Shown here one piece after another: positions 27,843 through 36,587 of a stretch of DNA of 64,000 nt; position 1 is the stretch's first letter; every line of letters begins with the position of its first letter. Source of the stretch: MED-G17 sp963991985 (lineage in GTDB: Bacteria > Bacteroidota > Bacteroidia > NS11-12g > UBA9320); NCBI GenBank assembly GCA_963991985.1, contig CAXDRX010000006.1, forward strand, positions 1-64,000, in the 5' to 3' direction. The position numbers were made by a program, and so were the translations under genes. The notes below the pieces were generated by a model, which ran no database searches, was not told where the DNA came from, and saw only the letters and a program-made list of their open reading frames with translations.

Positions 27843-28493
27843 TTATTTTCCTTTCATAGCAGATAGCATACCTCCGTAAACATCATTTAGGTTTTGGATG
27901 TTTGCATCGAATGCAGCCAGACTATTGTTTACATTTTCCAGATTGCTAGAAGATGCTTTAAAGGCCTCAGCAGTTTCTGAAAATGCACTGGTTGATGTCG
28001 CCAATGACTCTAGCGCTTCGATTGCCCTTCCATAAGATGTATTCATGTCATTTAGTTTGGCATTTGCATTTTGTACATTCACGGCATATTCTTCCGTTGC
28101 TACACTAGCACTTGACAAATCTGCCATATGTTCAACATTTTCGGAGAGTTTATTTAATCCTGTTCCCAAACTAGCAATTACTTCAGGACCAACATTGGCT
28201 TCTGACAACATGTCGTCTAATTGTTGAGAGACTGTTCCTGAGGAACCACTGCCTTCACCCTTTGACAATTCAGGATAAACCAAAGACCAATCCCACTCGT
28301 GCCCCAAGGGTTCAAAAGCAGAGATTGCGAAAATAAGCGCTTCAACACCCATACCTACCATGAGCATGAAATTGGCGCCTTCTAAATGTAGAATTTTGAA
28401 CAAGGCACCGATAATTACAACGGATGCCCCTAAACCATAGGCCATAGCCATTAACTTTTTGAATCCTTTGGTTTCTAAAAAACTGTTTGCCAT
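27843..28493 (-). CDS. gldL: Gliding motility / type IX secretion protein GldL (PorL)
   Basis: 216 residues. Two transmembrane helices (AYGLGASVVIIGALFKIL and FMLMVGMGVEALIFAISAFEPL) precede a cytoplasmic coiled region. The second helix carries acidic residues E51 and E61, equivalent to the glutamates considered to conduct protons through the GldL-GldM motor. DWSLVYPEL after the membrane part is also conserved. The C-terminal half is rich in Ala, Ser and Asn and predicted helical (LENVNNSLAAFDANIQNLND). Length is typical. Confidence 0.95.
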   Translation of the reverse strand: MANSFLETKGFKKLMAMAYGLGASVVIIGALFKILHLEGANFMLMVGMGVEALIFAISAFEPLGHEWDWSLVYPELSKGEGSGSSGTVSQQLDDMLSEANVGPEVIASLGTGLNKLSENVEHMADLSSASVATEEYAVNVQNANAKLNDMNTSYGRAIEALESLATSTSAFSETAEAFKASSSNLENVNNSLAAFDANIQNLNDVYGGMLSAMKGK

Positions 28494-28526
28494 AATGTTA
28501 TGTATTTTGTTAAATTTTTGACGTTT

Positions 28527-29816
28527 TTATTCTCTGTCGTTTCTTGAACGACCCAAGTAACTCTGCACTGTTCTAAACCCTACGTAAGATTTTGTAGTAT
28601 CTTGATATTCATATGATCTTTGGCCACATTGAATGAATGCGGCAATATCCTTCCAAGACCCACCCCGGATAACTTTTCTGCTTAAGGTTAGATAGTTTGT
28701 TCCATCTTTATCTGGACGAGCATCGTATCTGTAATCGGGATTAAAATCTGTCGTAAAAGAGTGAGATGTTTCGGTGAAAGAGTTGGCCGTCCATTCTGAG
28801 ACATTCCCGGCCATGTTGTACAAACCATAATCGTTTGGAAAATATTTGTCTGCCCGAACTGGATAAAAAGCGCCATCGTCGATTAAATTTCCACGATTGG
28901 GCTTGAAATTTGCCAAAAAGCACCCTTTTGCATTTCTTGTGTAAGGGCCTCCCCAAGGATACATGTTGTTGTCTCTTCCACCTCGAGCAGCATATTCCCA
29001 CTCATATTCCGTAGGTAGTCTAAAATCTTCCGTCCTTGGCGCACCAATTCTGTCCCAATATTGTTGCTTCCATCTGGTTCTCCAATTGCAAAAAGCGTTG
29101 GCTTGATGCCAATTTACCCCTACAACAGGATAGTCATCAAATTTTGGATGATGAAAGTAATTTCGCGTCATGGGTTCATTATAGGAATAAGCAAAGTCTC
29201 TTACCCAACAAAGAGTATCGGGGTAAACAGCGACGTCTTCCTTACGGATAATTCGTTTGAAATCTTTTTGTCGTGTTACCTTTTTGTTTTTGGCTACGTT
29301 GTAGTCTATCCACTCATAGTGATAAACAAGTTTACCTGTATTTATTTCTTTATTTCCTCTTCTAAACCTTAGGTTGGCGGGAAGATACATTGCCTCTAAA
29401 TCTTCTGCAGACTCTTCCCAGTCCAAATCCTCATCCCAATCAATGCGCAGAACACCTTCTTCGTCTTCCACAACATATGGTTCCATGAGCATGTAACGAG
29501 CGATTGAATCCCTTGTGTAATTTACAAATTGGCGGTACTCATTATTGGTAATCTCCGTATCGTCCATCCAAAAAGCAACAATAGAAACTTGCTTGTTGGG
29601 CGTTATGAAAGAGTTAAAAATATCCTCATCACTTTGGCCAGTGTGAAATGTACCCGTAGGGATATAAACCATTCCAAGAGGCTCTGGATGAAACCATGGG
29701 GCTCGACCTTGGACACCAGTTAGTTCTCCGGTACCTCTATTCAATCCGCAACCCGCAAAACTGATGGCAAGCATACCGAAAATAATTGCTTTAAATATCT
29801 TGAATTTTGGCAGCAT
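28527..29816 (-). CDS. gldK: Gliding motility / type IX secretion lipoprotein GldK (PorK)
   Basis: 429 residues from ATG 29816, which gives a lipoprotein signal with lipobox SFAGC (Cys23). The rest is an SUMF1/formylglycine-generating-enzyme-like fold: MVYIPTGTFHTG, NEYRQFVNYTRDSI, PVVGVNWHQANAFCNWR, RLPTEYEWEYAARGG, NMAGNVSEWTA, and RKVIRGGSW, a fold GldK uses structurally rather than catalytically. It forms the outer-membrane-attached ring with GldN. The ATG at 29852 would prepend 12 residues before the signal and is less likely. A 96-base spacer separates it from porP. Confidence 0.95.
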   Translation of the reverse strand: MLPKFKIFKAIIFGMLAISFAGCGLNRGTGELTGVQGRAPWFHPEPLGMVYIPTGTFHTGQSDEDIFNSFITPNKQVSIVAFWMDDTEITNNEYRQFVNYTRDSIARYMLMEPYVVEDEEGVLRIDWDEDLDWEESAEDLEAMYLPANLRFRRGNKEINTGKLVYHYEWIDYNVAKNKKVTRQKDFKRIIRKEDVAVYPDTLCWVRDFAYSYNEPMTRNYFHHPKFDDYPVVGVNWHQANAFCNWRTRWKQQYWDRIGAPRTEDFRLPTEYEWEYAARGGRDNNMYPWGGPYTRNAKGCFLANFKPNRGNLIDDGAFYPVRADKYFPNDYGLYNMAGNVSEWTANSFTETSHSFTTDFNPDYRYDARPDKDGTNYLTLSRKVIRGGSWKDIAAFIQCGQRSYEYQDTTKSYVGFRTVQSYLGRSRNDRE

Positions 29817-29912
29817 TTTTATTTTGAGATTTACAATATTACGCTTTTGCACGATTATTATCTATTTTTTTATCCCTTGTATAACGTTCTTTTTTTTTAT
29901 GTAGTATCAGAA

Positions 29913-30974
29913 TTACAAAAATCTTGGACTCAGCTTGTAGTCTTTGGTTTGGGTAAATTCGGTTTGCAATTGAAAACAATATTTGACCATGAGCTCATGG
30001 GTTCCATCACTTACTTGAGTAACTCTACTCAATGTTTTATCGAAAGAATATCCCAATTGTAGTTGGTCTTTCACATAACCCAATTTAAAAGTAAGAGCAT
30101 CTGCAGTACCCCACTGTCTGTAGCCTATTCCTCCTCTAAATGTTCCGTTGTAGAGAACCGTTGCCGCCAGATCTACTTGCGGACGAGCTCGGTTTTTTAT
30201 GAGCACGGCAGGTTCGAGGACATAAGTACCTCCTCCAAGAGGAATATCCACTCCAGCAAGTAAATACCAATGCATCACAAATTGAAATTGCTCTGCACGA
30301 GAATTGCCATCTTCATAATCTAAAATGAGATCATAGGTTTGTTGAGTTAAGTGAGTGATTGAAAATCCAGTATAAAAATCTTGGCCAAAAGAACCCAAAG
30401 TTTTTTGGCGATAGTACACACCCCCTCCCAAATCCAATTTGCCCTGACTTCCTCCTGATCGAGGAATCCTTGAATCGTTGGGGTCTCGAAAACGATAATT
30501 AGGGTTGTTGTAGCCAAACTGATTCATCCCAACCTCAAGGCCGAATGACAAAGAGGAAAATCCGCCCTGTAATTCTTTTTGGTAGTTGGCTTGCGCTTTA
30601 AAACCAGTATTTTGAAGGAAACTCACCTTATCATCTGAAAGAAGCACGCCCAGACCAAGATAGTCTCCATTGTTCAAACGAAATGGATATCCCAAATTTA
30701 TATTTACTGTTTCTGGCGCAACATTTTCAACGGCCGTACCTTGCTGCCCATTGTCGCCTCTTTCTGGTGTTAAATCACTAAAATTGAGCCACTGTCTATG
30801 GTAAATTCCATTGACACAGATATAATCATGTTTCTCTCCTGCGGCTGCAGGGTTGTATGCCTGCCGATTAAAATTAAAATGAGAATAGTAAGGATCCATT
30901 TGTGCAGACGCCATGAAAGGACTTACCAAACTTATGAATAAAAGCAGGATGTAAAGTTTATGATTCGATCTCAT
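29913..30974 (-). CDS. porP: PorP/SprF family type IX secretion outer membrane protein
   Basis: 353 residues from ATG 30974: signal peptide (LYILLLFISLVSPFMASAQ) followed by the diagnostic PorP/SprF start DPYYSHFNFNRQAYNPAAAG and a beta-barrel with repeated GYRQWGTADALTFKLGY, LQLGYSFDKTLSRVT and HELMVKYCF strands. These barrels act at the outer membrane with the GldKN ring or with partner adhesins. The position just before gldKLMN matches the porP-K-L-M-N order of Porphyromonas gingivalis, favouring PorP over an adhesin-dedicated SprF. Confidence 0.9.
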   Translation of the reverse strand: MRSNHKLYILLLFISLVSPFMASAQMDPYYSHFNFNRQAYNPAAAGEKHDYICVNGIYHRQWLNFSDLTPERGDNGQQGTAVENVAPETVNINLGYPFRLNNGDYLGLGVLLSDDKVSFLQNTGFKAQANYQKELQGGFSSLSFGLEVGMNQFGYNNPNYRFRDPNDSRIPRSGGSQGKLDLGGGVYYRQKTLGSFGQDFYTGFSITHLTQQTYDLILDYEDGNSRAEQFQFVMHWYLLAGVDIPLGGGTYVLEPAVLIKNRARPQVDLAATVLYNGTFRGGIGYRQWGTADALTFKLGYVKDQLQLGYSFDKTLSRVTQVSDGTHELMVKYCFQLQTEFTQTKDYKLSPRFL

Positions 30975-31013
30975 GGATATATTCTTACTTCGATAATCTT
31001 CTCGAAAGATGGT

Positions 31014-31044
31014 CAAATTTCGCGATAAAAGTTAAAATATCCAA
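31014..31044 (-). promoter_or_regulatory. Candidate porP-gldKLMN promoter
   Basis: Read leftward, TTGG at 31044-31041 is followed after 19 bases by GAAATTTG at 31021-31014, one mismatch from TAnnTTTG, and by a 39-base leader before porP. Lying in the 90-base spacer after the TonB receptor gene, it could drive the T9SS genes separately from the upstream recF part of the directon. Confidence 0.35.
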
Positions 31045-31064
31045 TTTTTGAATATTTCCCTCGC

Positions 31065-33542
31065 TCACCATTTCATAAAAATTCTAAAATTCAATCTTCT
31101 ACTTGTGAGATAATTGGGAACTCCATAGGTTCTATTTTGGATGTCCTTTACCCATATATAACTGATGGTATTATTAAAATCAAGCAAATTGAACAATTCA
31201 AGACTCATCCAAATTTTGTTGATGTTTTGGAATTTTGTTTTGGACAATTTTTCCATGTTCACTTCTTTGCTCATCCCCATATCTACTCTTCTATACGCAG
31301 GAATTTTGATCTTGTCTTGGTAGCGATTGGTGCCCGAAAAGAAATAGGGAAGATTGGAACCATAGCTGAGGTTCATGTGAAGTTTAAAATTTTTGTTTTT
31401 CTTCAACTCATCTTGAAAAAGTAGGGAAAAATTGATTCTTTGGTCGGTGGGTCTTCTCAATAGATCACTGGTTGTTTTTTGGCCATTTTTTTGATACGTA
31501 ATTTTTTCTTGTGTTTTCATTAGGCCCAAGCTAAACCAACTTTCTAATTCTGGAATGAATTGCCCATTTACTCGGGCGTCAATCCCCGCGGCATATCCAG
31601 AGGAGCTTTGGTCAGACAAATAACGAATTCTGACATTGTCGATTAGATAGGGAATCATATTGTTTAGCTGTTTGAAATACGCCTCACCGAAGAATTTAAA
31701 TCTCCTCCCCCATAAGGTGAAATTTCGATCACCACCCGCCACATAATGAATAGACTGCTGTGCTTTGACATCGGTACTCAACAGGCCATTCAAATTCCTC
31801 ATTTCTCGGTAAAATGGAGACTGATAATACATTCCAAAGGCAAATTTCAAAACCCAATCTTGCTTGAACAGGCTATCGTATTTTTCTGCTCCAAAATTTT
31901 TCTTGATGTATTCATTGTATGCTTTGTTGGGTTCAAAAGAAAAGTTAATCCGAGGTGAAACAAAAAATTGCTGGTTGAGCTCCCAAAAATGTCCACGTAA
32001 GCCATAATCTAAATTTGCATTTTTGTTTCTATTCATGTTCCACTGGTGTTGAATAAATCCTGTGGCTCTAAAACTCTTCAAATTGTTGTTGGATTTTAGA
32101 TACTCATTCATTTGAATTTTTCGGCCATTGGTTTTGCTTACGTTGTATCCAGAACTATCCTGGTAACGCCACTCTTTCAGCTCGTCTTTTATTTTTTCTT
32201 GTTGTATTTTCCCTCCCCAAAGAATTTGGTGATTTACATTGGGCATCCATTTGTTGCGAAAACCAATGTTGCTGACCAAGGCATTTAGCTGATTTCTTCC
32301 GTGGTCTATGAAATAGCCTATTCCCAAAGTATAAGCAGAATTGCCAAAATTGTCAGAACCCAAATTATTCTCCAACTGATCCAACCGATAAGCTCCTTCA
32401 ACGGTAAAATATTCTACTTCTGTTGCGGTATATTGAGATGTAAATAGATTCGTTTTTACCTTGTCTGTCCATTTTATATCTAAACTTAGGCCATTAAAGA
32501 ATGTCTGATATTGCAACTTTTCCTGTCCCCCAAAAGCAACGAATAACCTAAGCGCTTGATTAAAGGTGCCAAAGCTTGTTTCTTGGGACTGCGGGAGCAA
32601 TAAAAATCGATTGTTGGCATAATTTGAAAGCCAATTGACTATTGCTTTTTTATGAATTCGGTAAGATGTGAACAATTGAAAATCAATAAATCTGGGCGCA
32701 TAGCTTCCCTGAACATCCAATGAATTTAACAAATATTGATTGGTTCTAAAACGAAAACCACCCAACATCGAAAGACGATTATTTTTGGATAAATATCCTG
32801 AAAAAAGATTGGCACCTAAGAGACTAATTTCCGCTCCCAACAGATTCTTTTTTGGTTTTTTGTATTGAATATCCAAGACTGATGAAAGTTTGTCCCCATA
32901 ATTTGCCGAGAAACCTCCCGCAGAAAACTTTATGTTTTCAACCAAATCGGTGTTGATAAAACTCATCCCCTCCTGCTGGCCTGAACGAATCAGCTGGGGT
33001 CGATAAATTTCAAAACCATTCACGTAAACAAGGTTTTCATCAAAATTACCTCCTCTCACACTGAGTGCAGAAGAAAGTTCATTCCCCGACGAAACGCCTG
33101 GAAGTGTTTTTATAAAGGATTCGATTGAATTGCTTGGGTTTGGAAATTTTTGTAAGTCTTTTGGTTTAAGAATAAAAACACTAGGGGATTTCCTATATTT
33201 TTCAGCCACGATATTGACTTGAGAAATATCTGAAGCCAAATTAAGGGTGCATTTATAATCCCAAATGCTTTTGTCTTTGAGTGGAGGCACCTCAACTTCC
33301 ATTTCTTTATTCAAAAATGAAATTCTAATGAGGGTTGCTTTGTTTGGAACAATATTTAGAATAAAAAAACCCTTGTTGTCGGTACTTGTAAAATTGTTTC
33401 GACTTTCCAAAACGTCGGCGAACTCTAAGGGTTTGCCAAATTCATCGTAAACATAACCCTGAACCACGGCCTGACCCCAATTTTTTTGGAGAAAGCAGAA
33501 AACCATCAAAAGCAATAAATACCCTCTACTCACTCGCTCCAA
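31065..33542 (-). CDS. TonB-dependent receptor with carboxypeptidase-like regulatory domain
   Basis: 825 residues: signal peptide (YLLLLMVFCFLQKNWGQ), an N-terminal carboxypeptidase-D-regulatory-like beta sandwich (VVQGYVYDEFGKPLEFADVLE, residues ~26-105), a plug domain (LPGVSSGNELSSALSVRGGNFDENLVYVNG, FSAGGFSANYGDKLSSVLD) and a long outer-membrane barrel ending in FRIFMKW. It should import a TonB-energised ligand; no SusD partner or metal motif is nearby, so the substrate is unknown. It is embedded 11 bases after rpe and upstream of porP. Confidence 0.88.
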   Translation of the reverse strand: MERVSRGYLLLLMVFCFLQKNWGQAVVQGYVYDEFGKPLEFADVLESRNNFTSTDNKGFFILNIVPNKATLIRISFLNKEMEVEVPPLKDKSIWDYKCTLNLASDISQVNIVAEKYRKSPSVFILKPKDLQKFPNPSNSIESFIKTLPGVSSGNELSSALSVRGGNFDENLVYVNGFEIYRPQLIRSGQQEGMSFINTDLVENIKFSAGGFSANYGDKLSSVLDIQYKKPKKNLLGAEISLLGANLFSGYLSKNNRLSMLGGFRFRTNQYLLNSLDVQGSYAPRFIDFQLFTSYRIHKKAIVNWLSNYANNRFLLLPQSQETSFGTFNQALRLFVAFGGQEKLQYQTFFNGLSLDIKWTDKVKTNLFTSQYTATEVEYFTVEGAYRLDQLENNLGSDNFGNSAYTLGIGYFIDHGRNQLNALVSNIGFRNKWMPNVNHQILWGGKIQQEKIKDELKEWRYQDSSGYNVSKTNGRKIQMNEYLKSNNNLKSFRATGFIQHQWNMNRNKNANLDYGLRGHFWELNQQFFVSPRINFSFEPNKAYNEYIKKNFGAEKYDSLFKQDWVLKFAFGMYYQSPFYREMRNLNGLLSTDVKAQQSIHYVAGGDRNFTLWGRRFKFFGEAYFKQLNNMIPYLIDNVRIRYLSDQSSSGYAAGIDARVNGQFIPELESWFSLGLMKTQEKITYQKNGQKTTSDLLRRPTDQRINFSLLFQDELKKNKNFKLHMNLSYGSNLPYFFSGTNRYQDKIKIPAYRRVDMGMSKEVNMEKLSKTKFQNINKIWMSLELFNLLDFNNTISYIWVKDIQNRTYGVPNYLTSRRLNFRIFMKW

Positions 33543-33553
33543 AACGTAAATCT

Positions 33554-34201
33554 CTAAGGTTTAGTATTTCGTATTTCCGCAATGGCCTTTTGGGGATTTT
33601 TTGCTTTAAAAACGGCACTACCCGCCACCAAAATATCTGCACCCATCTCATAAAGATACTTTGCATTTTTGGTTGTCACTCCACCATCTATTTCAATTTT
33701 GAAATTTAATTTTTTTTGCTTTCTCAAGTGCGCCAATTGTTGAATTTTATCAATCGTTTCAGGAATGAATTCTTGTCCTCCAAACCCAGGATTCACACCC
33801 ATCAAGCAAATCAAGTCTACATTTTCTAAAATACCCAAAATACTAGCAATGGAAGTATGTGGATTGATGGCCAAGCCTCTTTTGATATCAAAAGATTTTA
33901 TGTGTTGCAGCGTTCGGTGCAAGTGAATACATGTCTCAAAATGTACGCTAATCACTTCAGGCTTAAACTTGGCAAAGCCTTCGATATAAAAATCAGGATT
34001 TGTTATCATGAGGTGGATATCCAATGGTTTACTCACCCTATCTTTGAGCGCCTCAAGAACAGGAAACCCAAAGGAGATATTGGGTACAAAATGGCCATCC
34101 ATCACATCAATGTGGTACCAGTCCGCATCGCTTTGCTCTACCATATCAACTGCTTTGTGTAGATGGAGAAAATCTGCGGAGAGTAAAGAGGGAGCGATCA
34201 T
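33554..34201 (-). CDS. rpe: Ribulose-phosphate 3-epimerase
   Basis: 215 residues, a TIM barrel interconverting ribulose-5-phosphate and xylulose-5-phosphate in the pentose phosphate pathway. Motifs: APSLLSADFLHL at the start, YHIDVMDGHFVPNISFG (metal-binding His and Asp), LDIHLMITNP, MGVNPGFGGQEFIPET, and IEIDGGVTTKNAKYLYEMGAD with the GSAVFKAKNP ending. Full length. It starts 1 base after the DUF721 gene and ends 11 bases before the TonB receptor. Confidence 0.96.
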   Translation of the reverse strand: MIAPSLLSADFLHLHKAVDMVEQSDADWYHIDVMDGHFVPNISFGFPVLEALKDRVSKPLDIHLMITNPDFYIEGFAKFKPEVISVHFETCIHLHRTLQHIKSFDIKRGLAINPHTSIASILGILENVDLICLMGVNPGFGGQEFIPETIDKIQQLAHLRKQKKLNFKIEIDGGVTTKNAKYLYEMGADILVAGSAVFKAKNPQKAIAEIRNTKP

Positions 34202-34202
34202 A

Positions 34203-34487
34203 CTATTTAATAATTATTTTTTGAATGACCGGCCTCTGGATGTATTGATTGATTTTTTCGATCAACTGTTTTCTCATAAAAACCATCTCATTTTTGAGTG
34301 GAGCAGAATCAATTTCAACAAACATAAAAGAACCTTTAAACTCAATATGGGATGTGTTTTTTGCGATAATGGGACCCACTATTTTATGCCAATCAGACTT
34401 TATTTTGGTGGTATAAAGTTTATTCTCCAGTCCATACATTTTCGTAAAATTTTTGAGAACAGAGCTAATTGGAGATTCTTCGGCCAT
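34203..34487 (-). CDS. DUF721 domain protein (DciA-like)
   Basis: 94 residues belonging to DUF721, recognised from WHKIVGPIIAKNTSHIEFKGSFMFVEIDSAPLKNEMVFMRKQLIEKIN. DUF721 includes DciA, the ancestral loader of the DnaB replicative helicase in many bacteria; this short form contains just the domain. The adjacency to recF, 8 bases upstream, is common in the phylum and supports a replication or repair role. Confidence 0.85.
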   Translation of the reverse strand: MAEESPISSVLKNFTKMYGLENKLYTTKIKSDWHKIVGPIIAKNTSHIEFKGSFMFVEIDSAPLKNEMVFMRKQLIEKINQYIQRPVIQKIIIK

Positions 34488-34495
34488 GGTTCAAA

Positions 34496-35557
34496 TTACA
34501 GTTGAATACAGTTATTATGCAAGTTCAATTCTTCAAAAATTGAATTTAAGGTGGATGCTCGGGTGTCTGAAATGATGATTTGCGCATCTTTAATTTTTGA
34601 TAAAAAATGAATGAAATTTCGGAGTCTCTCCAGATCCAATCTGTCATTCATATCGTCAATCAACAAAACAGGAGTTTGTTTGGTCTTTTTTTCAAACCAC
34701 TGAAATACTGCACACTTAAGGGCCACAACAAAATTCTTGATTTGACCTTGCGAGGCGTGACTTTTTGTATTCATCCCCAAAGTGAGGAATTTTAAATCGT
34801 CTTTGTGAATGCCCATTAAAGTTCTTTTTCCCAAAATATCTGCGCTTCGATTGCTCATAAATTCATGTTCAAAATCGTCTTCCAGGACTCTTGTTTCGTA
34901 ATAAATATCTACCTTTTCATGCACACCTGCTATTTCTTGATAATTGGCCTGAAATAAGGGCAATATTTCTTGAATAAAAATCGATCTGAATTGGGCAATA
35001 TTTTTTGCCAATGCGATCAATTCGGTATCGTAAATATCCAAGAGATAAGTGTCTGGCTTGTGTGAATATAGATTCTTTAGATATCTGTTTCTCTGTGCCA
35101 ATATTTTATGATATCTCACCAAATCGATTAAAAAATCCTTGCTCACAAGGGCTATGTTTCGATCCATAAACTTTCGACGAATTTCGCCCAGACCCTCAAC
35201 TAAATTGAGGTCATTGGGCGCTACCCAAACAACATAAAACTGACCATAATAATCACTTATTTTCGAAATTTTATCTTCGTTCAAAAAAAACTGCTTTTTC
35301 CCTTTTTGGAAGGCGACTTTTGCTCTTGAATGATGAACATCTCCTTCTAGCGTAAAGTAGTCGGATGAAATATTTACCATACTTTTTTCAGAAGACGTCA
35401 AAAAACTTTTGGAAAGCATCAAATAAGCGACCGCTTCTAAAAGACTTGTTTTGCCTGCCCCATTGTTGCCAACCACCACATTAAATCCCTCTTTAAATGC
35501 GAACTCTTTGGCCTTGTGGTTTCTAAAATTTTGTATCTTTAAGTTATGGATTTTCAA
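34496..35557 (-). CDS. recF: DNA replication/repair protein RecF
   Basis: 353-residue SMC-like ATPase that helps load RecA at ssDNA gaps through RecFOR. Seen: Walker A GNNGAGKT at 30-37, a coiled middle, signature-like region ASQGQIKNFVVALKCAVFQWF, and Walker B TPVLLIDDMNDRLDLERL. Starts at TTG 35557 (MKIHNLKIQNFRNHK), with no ATG upstream before the divergent pdhA. It is the first gene of the nine-gene leftward directon recF-DUF721-rpe-TonB receptor-porP-gldKLMN. Confidence 0.94.
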   Translation of the reverse strand: MKIHNLKIQNFRNHKAKEFAFKEGFNVVVGNNGAGKTSLLEAVAYLMLSKSFLTSSEKSMVNISSDYFTLEGDVHHSRAKVAFQKGKKQFFLNEDKISKISDYYGQFYVVWVAPNDLNLVEGLGEIRRKFMDRNIALVSKDFLIDLVRYHKILAQRNRYLKNLYSHKPDTYLLDIYDTELIALAKNIAQFRSIFIQEILPLFQANYQEIAGVHEKVDIYYETRVLEDDFEHEFMSNRSADILGKRTLMGIHKDDLKFLTLGMNTKSHASQGQIKNFVVALKCAVFQWFEKKTKQTPVLLIDDMNDRLDLERLRNFIHFLSKIKDAQIIISDTRASTLNSIFEELNLHNNCIQL

Positions 35558-35581
35558 TCCTAATTTATCGGTTAAAAATAA

Positions 35582-35589
35582 TACTTTTG
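35582..35589 (+). promoter_or_regulatory. -7 box upstream of pdhA (TACTTTTG)
   Basis: A perfect TAnnTTTG box lies 8 bases before the pdhA ATG in the 40-base recF/pdhA spacer, implying a very short or leaderless 5' end. The usual -33 TTTG is not evident at 17-21 bases. Confidence 0.4.
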
Positions 35590-35597
35590 TCTTTCCA

Positions 35598-36587
35598 ATG
35601 GCAAAGGTAAGTCATAGCAAAGCAACCTACTTAGAGTGGTATCGTTTGATGGTTCTGATCAGAAAATTTGAGCTCAAATCGGCGCAAATGTATGGTCAAC
35701 AAAAAATTAGAGGATTTCTGCACTTATACAGTGGTCAAGAAGCAGTCATTGCTGGCACAATGAGTGCTATCGAGAAAAGTGACAAACTAATCACAGCTTA
35801 TCGAGATCACGGCCACGCTTTGGCTGTTGGCGTTTCAGCAAATGAATGTATGGCAGAGTTGTATGGCAAATCAACTGGTTGTACCAAAGGAAAAGGCGGT
35901 AGTATGCACTTTTTTGCCGCTGACAAAAATTATTTTGGTGGACATGGAATTGTGGGAGGCCAAATTCCACTTGGGGCAGGTATTGCTATGGCAGATAAAT
36001 ATCAAAACAACAAATCGGTAACTTTTTGCTTCATGGGAGATGGAGCAGTAAGACAGGGTGCTTTGCATGAGACTTTCAACATGGCAATGCTTTGGAAATT
36101 ACCTGTTGTTTTTGTGATTGAAAACAATCAATACGCAATGGGGACATCTGTGGAAAGGACAACAAATGTTTTGGACTTATATAAGATTGGAAGTGCGTAT
36201 GAGATGCCTGCAGAGGCTGTGGATGGAATGGACTGTGAAGCGGTGCATGCTTCTATATCCAAGGCTGCCAAGCGTGCAAGAGAAGGAAATGGGCCTAGCT
36301 TGTTGGAAATGAAAACTTACAGATATCGTGGGCATTCGATGAGCGACCCAGGAAATTACCGAAGTAAAGATGAGTTGAAATCTTTCCAAGAAGAAGACCC
36401 CATTGGAAAAACAAAAATGCGCATGCTCCAGAAAAAATTTGCGACAGAGAAAGAAATTACGGCCATTGAGTCCGCACAAGAAAAAATTGTTGAAGAATCT
36501 GTACTTTTTGCAGAAAATTCTCCATTTCCAAGCGCAGACGAATTGCATAAAGATGTTTACATTGGAGACTATCCTTTCATAAAATAA
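35598..36587 (+). CDS. pdhA: Pyruvate dehydrogenase E1 component alpha subunit
   Basis: 329 residues, thiamine-diphosphate enzyme subunit that decarboxylates pyruvate for acetyl-CoA synthesis. Seen: YRLMVLIRKFELKSAQMY, LHLYSGQEAV, YRDHGHALAVG, the ThDP/Mg site MGDGAVRQGALHETFNMA...ENNQYAMGT (GDG at 147-149, Asn near 177), and YRYRGHSMSDPGNYR with phosphorylation-loop-like residues. Start at ATG 35598, as earlier codons are noncoding. The beta subunit is not adjacent. The crtI gene appears to start within the last bases of this gene. Confidence 0.93.
   Translation: MAKVSHSKATYLEWYRLMVLIRKFELKSAQMYGQQKIRGFLHLYSGQEAVIAGTMSAIEKSDKLITAYRDHGHALAVGVSANECMAELYGKSTGCTKGKGGSMHFFAADKNYFGGHGIVGGQIPLGAGIAMADKYQNNKSVTFCFMGDGAVRQGALHETFNMAMLWKLPVVFVIENNQYAMGTSVERTTNVLDLYKIGSAYEMPAEAVDGMDCEAVHASISKAAKRAREGNGPSLLEMKTYRYRGHSMSDPGNYRSKDELKSFQEEDPIGKTKMRMLQKKFATEKEITAIESAQEKIVEESVLFAENSPFPSADELHKDVYIGDYPFIK

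Noticed and set aside
34008..34505. Rightward 165-codon frame antisense to rpe and DUF721
   Set aside because: Both genes on the other strand are well supported; the frame spans two unrelated genes and has no family match.
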